Below are positions 17,764 through 26,422 of a stretch of 64,000 bases of DNA, piece by piece (the first letter of the stretch is position 1; each line of letters opens with the position of its first letter). Both the position numbers and the translations under genes were made by a program. The stretch lies in NCBI GenBank assembly GCA_964580055.1, contig CAZOJI010000002.1, positions 62,001 through 126,000 on the forward strand, written 5' to 3'. A model generated the notes under the pieces. The model searched no databases, was not told where the DNA came from, and saw only the letters and a program-made list of their open reading frames with translations. Source of the DNA: JBDGYW01 sp964580055 (GTDB taxonomy: Bacteria > Gemmatimonadota > Gemmatimonadetes > Gemmatimonadales > GWC2-71-9).

Positions 17764-19788
17764 ATGAACATACTAGGTCTCCACTTTGGGCATGACGCCG
17801 CGGCCACGGTTGTCAGGAATGGGGCCGTAGCGTCGTACGTTCTGCGAGAACGCGTTTGCAGAACCAAGCACGCGTTGTCGTTGGATATTGAGACGATAAG
17901 GTCGGCACTCGAAGATGCCGGCGTGGAGGTCAGAGATCTGGACTACTGCGCGGTCACTTCGACACAGAACGTCGAGCTGATAGTTGACGACCCGGAACGT
18001 CTCTCCCTGAAGTATGGCAACGGGGATGAGGGAGAAATGCCCTGCCTCCTCGGACAAGTGCTTCGCGGGTCCGGAAAATCCGTGCAGCAACAGTGTAACG
18101 CAATCGTTCTGCCGACGATTTTCGACCAGGCAATGGCGGGCACTTTTCACCGCGCAGTGTTCAGCCTGTTGTTCCCGGAGGCGCTTGATCGTACGCGCGA
18201 ACAATTCAACGCGTTCCCCTGGATCGACAACTTCATCACGTATGAGCCATGGAGCTCGCCCAGTTCATTGGCCGACATCGCGGAGATGGATCTGAACGTG
18301 CTCTTGAACAGCGGCGAGTCCCGGTACGGATTTCACTTTCCGGGGACGGCGGTTCTCGATGGAATTGAGATACCAACCTACTTCATAAACCATCACGCCT
18401 GCCATGCCGCTTCGGTTTTTTACCAATCGGGTTTCGATGAGTCCGCTATCCACAGTCACGACGGCTTTGCGAGTGGTGTGAGTTACCACAGCGGGATGTA
18501 CTACTACGGCGTCGGCCATACTATCACGCCCATTTGTCCGCACCATCTCACACTGGGAGCGCTCTTTGAGGGAACCGGCTTTGCGCTGAACTTGGGTGCG
18601 GTGGGCTCACCTGGGAAACTCATGGGCTTGGCGTCTTACGGTAAGCCGCGTCTCTTCGATAGGAAGTTCGTTGGGAACTTCTATGATCTAATCAAGAACG
18701 TCGGTGATGATCCCCTCGAACAGTGGATCGAACACTGCATCAAGATGGCCGCGGACCTGGGCTACGATATCGACATATTGGGTGAACCGGACCATATGAC
18801 CGCGCCTGTCAACGCCGATATCGCAGCAAGCACACAAAGGCTCTTCGAAGAAAGCACTCTGTGGTCCGTGAGCACTCTTTTTGAGGTGCTCAGGAAATCT
18901 GGGGCGGTTTCGCACAACCTCTGCTTGACTGGAGGTACGGCGCTGAACTGCCCCGCGAATACCAGAGTCGCTAACGAAGGACCCTACAGAAACTCGTTCG
19001 TCGAACCGGGATGCGATGACAGCGGAGTAGCGGTCGGTGCAGCACAGTATCTGTATCACAATCTCCTGGATCAACCGATCGAACGTACGGGCCCAAGATA
19101 TGTGGAGCTGCCATACGTTGGCCCGCTGTACGATGAACTCTCGGCGGCCGAAGCCCTCGCCGAGTGCGGTGACTCCATAGTGTTCGAGCAGATCGAGGGT
19201 GCAGCAAAGCAGGCCGCTTTGGATCTCGTGGAGAACAAAATGATAGGGTGGTTCGAAGGCAGAAGTGAGATCGGACCTCGCGCGCTCGGGCACAGGTCGA
19301 TACTGGCGAATCCCACAGATCCGGACGGTTGGATCAAGGTCAACAAGCTCAAAGGGCGTGACTGGTGGCGACCTTTCGCTCCCGCCGTCCTCGAGTCTGA
19401 AGCAGCGCATTGGTTTCGGGGCTTGCCTTTACCTTCGCCCTATATGCTGCACACAGCCAGTGTGAGATCTCGGGATATCCCGGCTACGACACACGTGGAT
19501 GGCACAGCCAGAATCCAGACCGTAAATGAAAGCTGTGGAGGCTATTTCGAGGTTCTCAGAGAGTTTTTTATTCTCACCGGCATACCAGTGGTATTGAATA
19601 CATCGTTCAACGGTCCGGCCGAGCCCATTGTCGAGACGCCTCGGGATGCACTGCGCTTCTTTTTGAATTCCCAGCTCGACATCCTCTACTTGATGGGTTT
19701 CCGGGTGTGCCGCTCTCAGGAGTCTTCGCGTCAGTCGCATGTTAACCAACACAAGATGGTAGCTACGACCAACGAATCCGACCGCTGA
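17764..19788 (+). CDS. Carbamoyltransferase (NodU/CmcH family)
   Basis: 674 aa from ATG 17764 (GAGAAGGGG upstream). The N-terminal Kae1-like domain begins ILGLHFGHDAAATVV and carries the metal-binding histidines in FINHHACHAASVF; the nucleotide site has LASYGKP and LTGGTALNCPANTRV. The C-terminal YrdC-like part has WFEGRSEIGPRALGHRSILA and LNTSFNGPAEPIVETP. The family moves a carbamoyl group from carbamoyl phosphate to a hydroxyl of a sugar or other small molecule. It lies alone between the sulfotransferase operon and flgB. Carbamoylation of a surface or flagellar glycan is the likely role here, by context. Confidence 0.88.
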   Translation: MNILGLHFGHDAAATVVRNGAVASYVLRERVCRTKHALSLDIETIRSALEDAGVEVRDLDYCAVTSTQNVELIVDDPERLSLKYGNGDEGEMPCLLGQVLRGSGKSVQQQCNAIVLPTIFDQAMAGTFHRAVFSLLFPEALDRTREQFNAFPWIDNFITYEPWSSPSSLADIAEMDLNVLLNSGESRYGFHFPGTAVLDGIEIPTYFINHHACHAASVFYQSGFDESAIHSHDGFASGVSYHSGMYYYGVGHTITPICPHHLTLGALFEGTGFALNLGAVGSPGKLMGLASYGKPRLFDRKFVGNFYDLIKNVGDDPLEQWIEHCIKMAADLGYDIDILGEPDHMTAPVNADIAASTQRLFEESTLWSVSTLFEVLRKSGAVSHNLCLTGGTALNCPANTRVANEGPYRNSFVEPGCDDSGVAVGAAQYLYHNLLDQPIERTGPRYVELPYVGPLYDELSAAEALAECGDSIVFEQIEGAAKQAALDLVENKMIGWFEGRSEIGPRALGHRSILANPTDPDGWIKVNKLKGRDWWRPFAPAVLESEAAHWFRGLPLPSPYMLHTASVRSRDIPATTHVDGTARIQTVNESCGGYFEVLREFFILTGIPVVLNTSFNGPAEPIVETPRDALRFFLNSQLDILYLMGFRVCRSQESSRQSHVNQHKMVATTNESDR

Positions 19789-20122
19789 TCCGCACAGGTT
19801 AATGAAGATTAGACACGTTTGTGTTCGTTCCACGCGATTGGCCGCAGATTAGATTCTATTCACAAGAGCTAAGCTACTGTAAATCAAAGGTTTAGCCCGG
19901 CAGGAAATGCATACGGCTCCACCGGCTCGGCAGTTATTTCCTACCAGACTCGCCCCTCAACATACGCTTCTTCGGCACCGGCGGTATAGCTGTAAACACT
20001 TGTCAATTAGACGTTTATGCATCTCGGAGTCGATACCTGGAATGCACTGCCTGGTGACGGTACGGTGCTTGCCCTTTGGCGAGCGTGGCAATTCCACAAT
20101 CACGGAGAGTCGAGCAGAAGAG
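19789..20122. other. Intergenic region upstream of the flagellar cluster
   Basis: 334 bases. The frame of flgB is open through much of it, but its composition is AT-rich and no coding signal is seen before ATG 20123. It contains a sigma-54 element at 20058-20072 and, upstream, an imperfect palindrome with ends TAAAC and GTTTA (about 19991-20015) that could bind an activator. No clear factor-independent terminator follows the carbamoyltransferase gene. Confidence 0.45.
20058..20072 (+). promoter_or_regulatory. Sigma-54 promoter of the flgB operon
   Basis: CGGTACGGTGCTTGC matches TGGYACGNNNNTTGC at all but the first base. Transcription would start near 20084, with about 39 bases of leader before flgB. 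The element strongly resembles the one before fliL. Confidence 0.75.
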
Positions 20123-20419
20123 ATGATCAAAGGACTGTTCGGGCCCGATACCAAAATTGGGATACTGCGCAAGGGTTTGGATGAGGCGAGCGCTACGCAT
20201 CGCGACATTCAGGATCGTATCGCGAATGCCAGGACGCCGGGCGCCGAAGACGATTTTGGCAGGGTGCTGGAAGCTCAGTTGGCCGATGGTACACAGGATG
20301 AGGTCGACATGCTGACGCAGATGGCTTGGCTCGCGGACAATCAGGCCCGGTTCGATGCCGCCGCCGTCCTGGCCCAGAAGGCCTACGGCCAGTTCCGGAT
20401 TGCGATTCGCAATGCCTAG
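20123..20419 (+). CDS. flgB: Flagellar basal-body rod protein FlgB, short
   Basis: 98 aa from ATG 20123 (GAAGAG upstream). Proximal rod subunit. IQDRIANARTPGAEDDF corresponds to the N-terminal ASNIANADTPGYKARD-like motif, and the end DNQARFDAAAVLAQKAYGQFRIAI is the typical FlgB C-terminal helix. It is shorter than the usual 115-135 aa, with a reduced central part. First gene of the large flagellar run; flgC begins inside its last codons. Confidence 0.85.
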   Translation: MIKGLFGPDTKIGILRKGLDEASATHRDIQDRIANARTPGAEDDFGRVLEAQLADGTQDEVDMLTQMAWLADNQARFDAAAVLAQKAYGQFRIAIRNA

Positions 20420-20846
20420 CATACCGCCGATTCCCCCGATCAGGGTCGGTGAACCCAACCGCATGCGGCAGCTCATGCGGCCTTTCAGCATTTCAGCCAG
20501 TGGAATGCGGGTGCAACAGCGCCTCGCCGAAGCCATTCAGGAAAACATCGCGAACGTTGACACAACGTCGACGCCTGACGGTGGACCGTACCAGCGCAAG
20601 GTTGGTGTTTTGGAGCGCGACCCGCACGGCGGTGTGAGGGTAGCCATCGCCGAAGACCCGACTCCCGGCAGAGAAATCTACCGGCCCTGGCACAAGGATG
20701 CGGACGCGGACGGCATGGTCAGGTATCCGAACGTTGATGTGATTACGGAGGTGGTCGACATGATGATCGCGAACCGAGTGTTCGAGGCCAACGCAACTGC
20801 ATTCCAGAGCGCGAAAGCCATGGTTCGGCGGGCGCTCGAAATTTAG
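20412..20846 (+). CDS. flgC: Flagellar basal-body rod protein FlgC
   Basis: 144 aa if started at ATG 20412, which overlaps the flgB stop; ATG 20463 would give 127 aa and places the family motif nearer the N-terminus, so either is possible. The N-terminal FSISASGMRVQQRLAEAIQENIANVDTT and the C-terminal YPNVDVITEVVDMMIANRVFEANATAFQSAKAM are diagnostic for the FlgC rod subunit. Confidence 0.88.
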   Translation: MPSIPPIPPIRVGEPNRMRQLMRPFSISASGMRVQQRLAEAIQENIANVDTTSTPDGGPYQRKVGVLERDPHGGVRVAIAEDPTPGREIYRPWHKDADADGMVRYPNVDVITEVVDMMIANRVFEANATAFQSAKAMVRRALEI

Positions 20847-20855
20847 GGAGGCGAG

Positions 20856-21143
20856 ATGACTATCAATCCAACGCCCGCCTTTCGTTTACCGATCCCTCCT
20901 GTCTCTAATGGACAGGCAGTCCGTGCACCTGAAACTCGCGACAGCGTTTCGGTCCCCGCTCATGCCGCAGCGCCGGAGGCACCCAAGGGTGTGAACCCTC
21001 AACTGTGGGGTGTTCTGACAGACGAGGAGCAGGCCTTCTTTCTGAGGCAGGATTCGCTTGGTCCTTTGACTTACGGTCCTAAGCAGTCTTCCCATCCCTC
21101 GGCCGAAGCACCGCGTGGGCAGCGGATCGATGTGAGGGTCTGA
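20856..21143 (+). CDS. Small conserved-looking protein in the flagellar operon, unknown function
   Basis: 95 aa, preceded by the strong ribosome site AGGGAGGCGAG directly before the ATG. The first half is Pro/Ala-rich and probably disordered. The second half has a distinctive segment, LWGVLTDEEQAFFLRQDSL followed by GPLTYGP. No signal peptide or membrane segment. It sits exactly between flgC and fliE with gaps of 9 and 3 bases, so a rod or export-gate accessory role is plausible. I do not recognise the family. Confidence 0.7.
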   Translation: MTINPTPAFRLPIPPVSNGQAVRAPETRDSVSVPAHAAAPEAPKGVNPQLWGVLTDEEQAFFLRQDSLGPLTYGPKQSSHPSAEAPRGQRIDVRV

Positions 21144-21146
21144 TCG

Positions 21147-21449
21147 GTGACCGTTCCTATTCGACCTGGCGGCCAGGTAGTAAGCCCGATCGAAAGAGGT
21201 GGCATTCAGCTCGGTCCCAGTGAGACGGGACCCTCGTTCAGTGATGCCCTGAAGAATGCGCTCGGAGACGTGTCCGAGATGGAGGGCGACGCGAAGGAGA
21301 CGATCTCCGCGTTTCTGAGAGGTGAGCCGGTTGATGTACACGAGGTCATGATGGCGGCCGAGGAGGCGTCGATCTCGATTGAAATGTTGGCCGAGATCCG
21401 CAACAAGCTAACAGATGCGTATCGCAGCATCATGAACATGCAGATCTAG
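21147..21449 (+). CDS. fliE: Flagellar hook-basal body protein FliE
   Basis: 100 aa, GTG start. FliE joins the MS ring to the rod. The C-terminal half has the conserved pattern GEPVDVHEVMMAAEEASI then EIRNKLTDAYRSIMNMQI, and SFSDALKNALGDV before it is also typical. It lies between the unknown 95-aa gene and fliF. Confidence 0.92.
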   Translation: MTVPIRPGGQVVSPIERGGIQLGPSETGPSFSDALKNALGDVSEMEGDAKETISAFLRGEPVDVHEVMMAAEEASISIEMLAEIRNKLTDAYRSIMNMQI

Positions 21450-21482
21450 TGACCGGGATTTCCGGGCGTATAGCGACGAAAG

Positions 21483-22961
21483 ATGCTTGACACACTTCTT
21501 CAGACAAATATGTCCAGGCGAGTCGTGGCCATTGCGGCGCTCCTGCTCTTCCTTATCCCCATTTGGAAGGTGTGGCAATGGAGCACGGAGCCTAATTGGG
21601 TCCCACTGCAGCTCGAATTGGATTTGAATCAGGTAGGCGAAGTGGAAGATCAACTGGCGGGCGCCGGTATTGAATACAGACTCTCGAAAGGGGGGGCGGA
21701 GATACAGGTAGATGCTGCCAGGCTCGCCGAGGCCCAGGTGCTGCTCGCACGGGACGGCCATGCATTTGTGGGTCGTCCGGGACTCGAGTTGTTCGACGAG
21801 TCGTCGTGGGGAATGACAGATTTCACGCAGCGGGTGACCTTCAGGCGCGCTCTCGAGGGTGAGTTGGTTCGCACCATCGGTCGCCTGGACGGAATAGAAC
21901 GGGCCCACGTACATCTGGCCCTGCCGGAGGCCAGTGCGTTGAGGCGTATGGAGCGGCCGGCCGAGGCTGCCGTGGTCGTGGTTCCCAGAGGCGGCGTACG
22001 GCTCCCCACGGACGTGGTTCGCGGCATCACACATCTAGTGAGCAACAGCGTGGAAGCGCTGAGTCTAGCGAATGTTGCGGTATTGGACGATGCCGGGCGA
22101 TTGCTTTCATCGAGTCCCGGTGACAACTCCACCACGGGTCTGACATCGGGCCAGATCGACGTGCAACAGTCGGTTGAAAGCAATCTCTCCGCGAAGGCCG
22201 AGGAAATACTGCAGGATGTAGTGGGGGACGGCAACTACCGCGTTCAGGTATCGGCGGATTTGGATTTCGAGCAGGTCGATAGAACCGTGCGGTCATACAA
22301 TCCCGATGGCTCCGTAATCGCAAGCGAGGACATCGAGGAAGGCGGTACCGATGCGGGAGGTCTGGGAGGTGGAACGCACACCATCAACAAGTATCTCAAT
22401 TCAGAGACGATCGAGAGAACGGTGGGGTCCGTCGGGGACATTGAGAGACTCACCGTCGCCGTACTGGTGAACGAGCAGTCGCTGTCGGGAATGTCGGACG
22501 AGGATCCCGGCCTGATGACTCGGCAGGTCGAGACACTCGATGCTCTCGTGCGCACTGCGGTGGGCATAGATGTCGCACGTGGCGACCTGTTCACATTGTC
22601 CGCAATCCCGTTTGGTACCACCCCGGCCGTCGATGTGGCCGATCTGGTGGTCGAACCCGAGCCAACGGGCGACATAATAACCACTATAGAGCGGTTCCTG
22701 AGACCCGGAATGGGTTTGTTGGGAATCCTGCTGATTTTTGCGCTCGCTTGGCGCGTGCTACGTATGGGTAACGCGGAGCAGTCGTTCCAGCCGGACGCTA
22801 CGCCTGCACTCGAGCCTCCTCAACAGCAGTCCACGCAAATGGTACAGCAGCCGGAGGAGATGAGTGAGTCGCAGAGGCTTCGCAAGGAGATTCTATCCGG
22901 CTCCAGCATGCCTCCCGAAACGGCGGCGCAGGTTGTACGTGCCTGGATGGCTGGGGGTTAG
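21483..22961 (+). CDS. fliF: Flagellar MS-ring protein FliF
   Basis: 492 aa. One transmembrane helix near the N-terminus (VVAIAALLLFLIPIWKVW) and one near residue 410 (GMGLLGILLIFALAW) bracket the periplasmic ring-building motifs: LEGELVRTIGRLDGIERAHVHLALPE, and NYRVQVSADLDFEQVDRTVRSYNPDG. The C-terminal cytoplasmic tail (SESQRLRKEIL) binds FliG. Somewhat shorter than the enteric protein (about 550 aa). ATG 21483 follows fliE by 33 bases. Confidence 0.95.
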   Translation: MLDTLLQTNMSRRVVAIAALLLFLIPIWKVWQWSTEPNWVPLQLELDLNQVGEVEDQLAGAGIEYRLSKGGAEIQVDAARLAEAQVLLARDGHAFVGRPGLELFDESSWGMTDFTQRVTFRRALEGELVRTIGRLDGIERAHVHLALPEASALRRMERPAEAAVVVVPRGGVRLPTDVVRGITHLVSNSVEALSLANVAVLDDAGRLLSSSPGDNSTTGLTSGQIDVQQSVESNLSAKAEEILQDVVGDGNYRVQVSADLDFEQVDRTVRSYNPDGSVIASEDIEEGGTDAGGLGGGTHTINKYLNSETIERTVGSVGDIERLTVAVLVNEQSLSGMSDEDPGLMTRQVETLDALVRTAVGIDVARGDLFTLSAIPFGTTPAVDVADLVVEPEPTGDIITTIERFLRPGMGLLGILLIFALAWRVLRMGNAEQSFQPDATPALEPPQQQSTQMVQQPEEMSESQRLRKEILSGSSMPPETAAQVVRAWMAGG

Positions 22962-22965
22962 CTGA

Positions 22966-23991
22966 ATGGCCGGTTCGACGCTGCTACTCGAAGAAATGAC
23001 GGGCGCTCAGAAGGGGGCCGTCTTGTGTATGGCGGTTGGCAAGGAAGCCTCCGCGATGATCATGAAGCAGTTGAGCACGGAGGAGCAGGAGGCGGTCTCG
23101 CGTGCCATCTCCAAGACCCCCGCTGTCAAGTCAGATGTCGTCCAAGGTTTGCTCGAAGAGTTCAGAACCGTTGCCCGCGCTGCGCAATCGATCTCGGCCG
23201 GCGGTATGGACTACGCCCGAGACATCCTCGAGTCGGCGCTTGGCCCGCCGAGGGCACTGGAAATAATCGAGAGGATTCAAGAGCAGAGAGTGGAGCTTGG
23301 GTTGGAGGGGCTCAAGCGTGCGCCTCCAGACCTGTTGATGACGGTGCTGCGAGGTGAGCACCCGCAGACCATTGCATTGATTCTCGCTCACGTGGACGTG
23401 AAGCAGGCCTCAGGCGTCATTGAATCGATGGACCCGGACCTCGCCAGCGACGTGCTGTATCGAGTGGCCAGAATGGAAAAGGTGTCGCCCGATATGTTGA
23501 AGGTGGTCGAGCAGGGATTGAGCAGCAAAGCCGACCTTTCACTGAATGAGGACCTGACTCTTTCGGGCGGGCCTGTAGCCGTAGCAAATGTCCTGAACTT
23601 GGCGAGCGGGACGCTGGAGAAATCGCTGCTCGAGTCCATCGGGCAGCGCGACGAAGAACTCGCCGGCTCGATCAAGAAACACATGTTCGTGTTCGAGGAT
23701 CTCAAGCTGCTCGAAACCAGGTCAATGCAGAGAGTACTCCGCGATATCGATAGCAAGGAACTCGCCCTGGCACTCAAGGGATCCAGCGAGACCATCAAGG
23801 ACCACATAATCCGGAATATGACTGAACGCGCCGGCGCGGCACTCCGTGAAGAGATCGAATACATGGGCGCGGTTCGCGTCAAGGACGTCGAGGAGTGCCA
23901 AGGGAAGATCATCGGAATCGTGAGGGCTCTCGAGGAAGCCGGAGAAGTGATGATTCTCGGCCGCGGAGGCGACGATGACATCATCGAGTGA
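22966..23991 (+). CDS. fliG: Flagellar motor switch protein FliG
   Basis: 341 aa, normal length. Three FliG domains are present: LTGAQKGAVLCMAV-like N-terminus (MTGAQKGAVLCMAVGKEA), the middle domain with EHPQTIALILAHV, and the C-terminal torque domain with MFVFEDLKLLETRSMQRVLRDI and the charged helix DHIIRNMTERAGAALREEIE. It forms the C-ring part that contacts MotA. Four bases after fliF; its end overlaps fliH by 17 bases. Confidence 0.95.
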   Translation: MAGSTLLLEEMTGAQKGAVLCMAVGKEASAMIMKQLSTEEQEAVSRAISKTPAVKSDVVQGLLEEFRTVARAAQSISAGGMDYARDILESALGPPRALEIIERIQEQRVELGLEGLKRAPPDLLMTVLRGEHPQTIALILAHVDVKQASGVIESMDPDLASDVLYRVARMEKVSPDMLKVVEQGLSSKADLSLNEDLTLSGGPVAVANVLNLASGTLEKSLLESIGQRDEELAGSIKKHMFVFEDLKLLETRSMQRVLRDIDSKELALALKGSSETIKDHIIRNMTERAGAALREEIEYMGAVRVKDVEECQGKIIGIVRALEEAGEVMILGRGGDDDIIE

Positions 23992-24613
23992 AGCCGCTGT
24001 ACTTCGCGAGGAACCGCAGGCTCAGGCATCGAGCTTCTCGCTCTGGCCGTTGCCCGAACTCAGAGTAGTGAGATCGGATTGTGCTTCTGGTGGATTTGCA
24101 GCGCCTGCTCCGGAGACCAAGTCGGCTGAAGAAGTTGCCTACGAGAAAGGACTTCAGGACGGCCGCGCTGCGATGGCCAAAGAACTGAGTTCCACGAAAG
24201 CTGACGATGCGCGGGCTCTTGCCGCCGCTACGGAAGCATTGATCAAAGCGCGAGCCGCGTGCCGGGACGAAATCGAGCAGCTGGTTCTGCTGGTAGCCAT
24301 GGCGGTTGCACGTCAATTCATCGGTCAAGAGGTGAAATCCGATCCGGCGGTTCTGCGAGACATCGTGCAAAGAGCGCTCGACGTTGTTGCCTGGGACTCG
24401 AAGCTCGAAGTGAGAGTACACCCGGAAGACCTCGAACTCCTACGTGATCTGTTCGATTCGCCGGAATGCACGGTGAAGCAGGGCGAGGTCGAGTGGATGC
24501 CGGATCCGGAGGTCGGCCGCGGAGGGTTTGTAGTAAGGACTCCCGGTTGTCTGGTGGATGGAACACTCGATGTCGTACTGCGCGACATGTACGAGCGGAT
24601 GACCCATGCCTGA
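23975..24613 (+). CDS. fliH: Flagellar export apparatus protein FliH
   Basis: 212 aa. A low-complexity N-terminus, then a helical stalk from YEKGLQDGRAAMAKEL, then the FliH/YscL C-terminal domain (VALAVARQFIGQEV-like AMAVARQFIGQEVKSDP, RVHPEDLELLRDLF, GGFVVRTPGCLVDGTLD). It regulates the FliI ATPase. It overlaps both neighbours (17 bases with fliG, 8 with fliI). Confidence 0.88.
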   Translation: MTSSSEAAVLREEPQAQASSFSLWPLPELRVVRSDCASGGFAAPAPETKSAEEVAYEKGLQDGRAAMAKELSSTKADDARALAAATEALIKARAACRDEIEQLVLLVAMAVARQFIGQEVKSDPAVLRDIVQRALDVVAWDSKLEVRVHPEDLELLRDLFDSPECTVKQGEVEWMPDPEVGRGGFVVRTPGCLVDGTLDVVLRDMYERMTHA

Positions 24614-25961
24614 CGCAGTCTTGCTGGATCGACTCTCGCGGACCGTCGACAAGCTCGAGGGTGTGCTGCCGTTTCGCAAGCACGGAACGGTAACCCGCAT
24701 AGTGGGCAACGTTGTAGATGTCACGGCGCTGGATGTTGCGGTTGGCGATCTGTGCCGCATAAAACGCAACGAAGCAGAGCCGGTGGATGCGGAAGTCGTG
24801 GGTTTTCACGAGAGAGGAATCCAGCTCATGCCGCTGGGCGATTTCAGCGGCATCAATCCGGGAGCCTACGTTTGGTCGGTTGGAAGGGTCCTGGATGTAG
24901 GTGTCGGGCCGAACCTGGTCGGCAGAGTCATCAATGGGTTGGGACAACCGATAGATGGGAAGGGGCCACTCGCAGACAAGGGACGCTATCCACTGAGCCA
25001 GATACCGCCCAACCCACTGACCCGCACACCGATAAGTGAACCATTGGCTACGGGAATTCGGGCGATAGACGGGCTCATAACCGTTGGCCGAGGCCAAAGA
25101 GTCGGGATCTTCTCCGGCAGTGGTGTGGGGAAGAGTGTTCTCCTTGGCATGATTGCCCAACATACGGCTGCAGATGTGAACGTGATTGCTTTGCTGGGAG
25201 AGCGGGGAAGGGAAGTTCGCGAATTCATCGAGCGCGACCTGGGGCCGCAAGGGCTACGCCGATCGGTAGTGGTTGTGGCAACCAGCGACGAGGCTGCTCT
25301 GGTTCGTTCCAAAGCAGCTCATCTGGCAACGGCTGTGGCGGAGTACTTCCGCGATTCGGGCAACGACGTGCTGCTCATGATGGATTCCATTACCCGTGTC
25401 GGGATGGCGTGGAGGGAGATCGGCCTTGCCATCGGAGAGCCGCCGACCACCAAAGGTTATCCCCCGTCCATCTATCCTGCGCTCGCGAAGATGCTGGAGC
25501 GGGCTGGGACGTCGGACAAGGGGAGTATCACCGGTCTGTACGCCGTGCTAGTCGAAGCCGACGATTTCAATGAGCCTCTGGCGGACGCTGCCCGCAGCAT
25601 TCTCGACGGTCACATCGTGTTGAGTCGAGCCCTTGCCGAGCAGCGACACTACCCCGCAATCGACATTCTCGGGAGTATCAGCAGGCTCCGGGACACCGTC
25701 CTTGATGCGGATCACCTGGCTGCGGCAAACGCGTTCCAGCGCATGGAGGCGAGTTACAGGGCGCACGAAGACCTCATCTCGGTGGGTGCCTACAAGTCCG
25801 GGGCCGACCCGATTACCGACACGGCCATAGCGATGCGGGCGGAGACAGAGGGTTTCTTGCGTCAACGCCCGGGTGAGCAGGCGCCGTTCGAGGAGACAAG
25901 GGCCAGGCTCGCGCAGCTAGCCGGCAAGATCCGATCGCAGGCGGGCGAGGCTTTGGTATGA
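24606..25961 (+). CDS. fliI: Flagellum-specific ATPase FliI
   Basis: 451 aa. F1-beta-like ATPase of the type III export apparatus. Walker A is GIFSGSGVGKSVLLG near residue 160; Walker B is DVLLMMDSITRVG; the region PPTTKGYPPSIYPALAKMLERAG is characteristic of FliI/SctN. ATG 24606 overlaps fliH. The end overlaps the fliJ start by 4 bases. Confidence 0.95.
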   Translation: MPDAVLLDRLSRTVDKLEGVLPFRKHGTVTRIVGNVVDVTALDVAVGDLCRIKRNEAEPVDAEVVGFHERGIQLMPLGDFSGINPGAYVWSVGRVLDVGVGPNLVGRVINGLGQPIDGKGPLADKGRYPLSQIPPNPLTRTPISEPLATGIRAIDGLITVGRGQRVGIFSGSGVGKSVLLGMIAQHTAADVNVIALLGERGREVREFIERDLGPQGLRRSVVVVATSDEAALVRSKAAHLATAVAEYFRDSGNDVLLMMDSITRVGMAWREIGLAIGEPPTTKGYPPSIYPALAKMLERAGTSDKGSITGLYAVLVEADDFNEPLADAARSILDGHIVLSRALAEQRHYPAIDILGSISRLRDTVLDADHLAAANAFQRMEASYRAHEDLISVGAYKSGADPITDTAIAMRAETEGFLRQRPGEQAPFEETRARLAQLAGKIRSQAGEALV

Positions 25962-26422
25962 AGCAGTTCGTATTTCGGTTGGAGCGTCTGCGGCGCCTCC
26001 GCGAGGTTGCTGAGCGGGAACGTGCTCGAGCACTCGGTGAGGCGATGCGGGTGGAGGCAGAGCGACGAGCAGCGTTGGATGAGAGTATTATACGGCGCGA
26101 ATCTGCCAGGGCGCAGTTCATGGAAGCGGCGAACGAAACGCGCGGCTCTATGGCTGCCGGTTCGCTGACGAACCTCAGTAGTGTCGCGGGGAGTTTCGGG
26201 GAGGTTGTGAGTGCGGCCGAATCGGAGTTTCGAAGGGCCGAAGAGGGTACCGAGGTCGAGCGCCGCAACTTCGCAGAAGCGCGCAAAGAGCGTCGAGTCC
26301 TCGATCGGCTGCGAGACCGACAGAAAAGCGACTGGCTATGCGACGCCTCGCGCGAAGAGCAGGCCGCGATCGACGAAAACGCGGCCCGTGACAGTGGGAA
26401 TTCCACTGGGAGCGGACGATGA
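25958..26422 (+). CDS. fliJ: Flagellar export protein FliJ
   Basis: 154 aa, almost entirely charged coiled-coil. It begins MKQFVFRLERLRRLREVAER as FliJ proteins do. FliJ is the central stalk that inserts in the FliI hexamer and binds FlhA. Overlaps of 4 bases with fliI and with the next gene support translational coupling. Confidence 0.85.
   Translation: MKQFVFRLERLRRLREVAERERARALGEAMRVEAERRAALDESIIRRESARAQFMEAANETRGSMAAGSLTNLSSVAGSFGEVVSAAESEFRRAEEGTEVERRNFAEARKERRVLDRLRDRQKSDWLCDASREEQAAIDENAARDSGNSTGSGR

Noticed and set aside
1..19788. Capsule or O-antigen polymerisation locus
   Set aside because: No Wzx, Wzy, Wza, ABC transporter or initiating transferase is seen in this part; the genes visible are sugar-tailoring and protein-modifying enzymes. 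A locus continuing to the left cannot be excluded.
19789..20122. FliA-type (sigma-28) promoter before flgB
   Set aside because: TAAA at about 19879 is not followed by a GCCGATAA-like box at the proper spacing.
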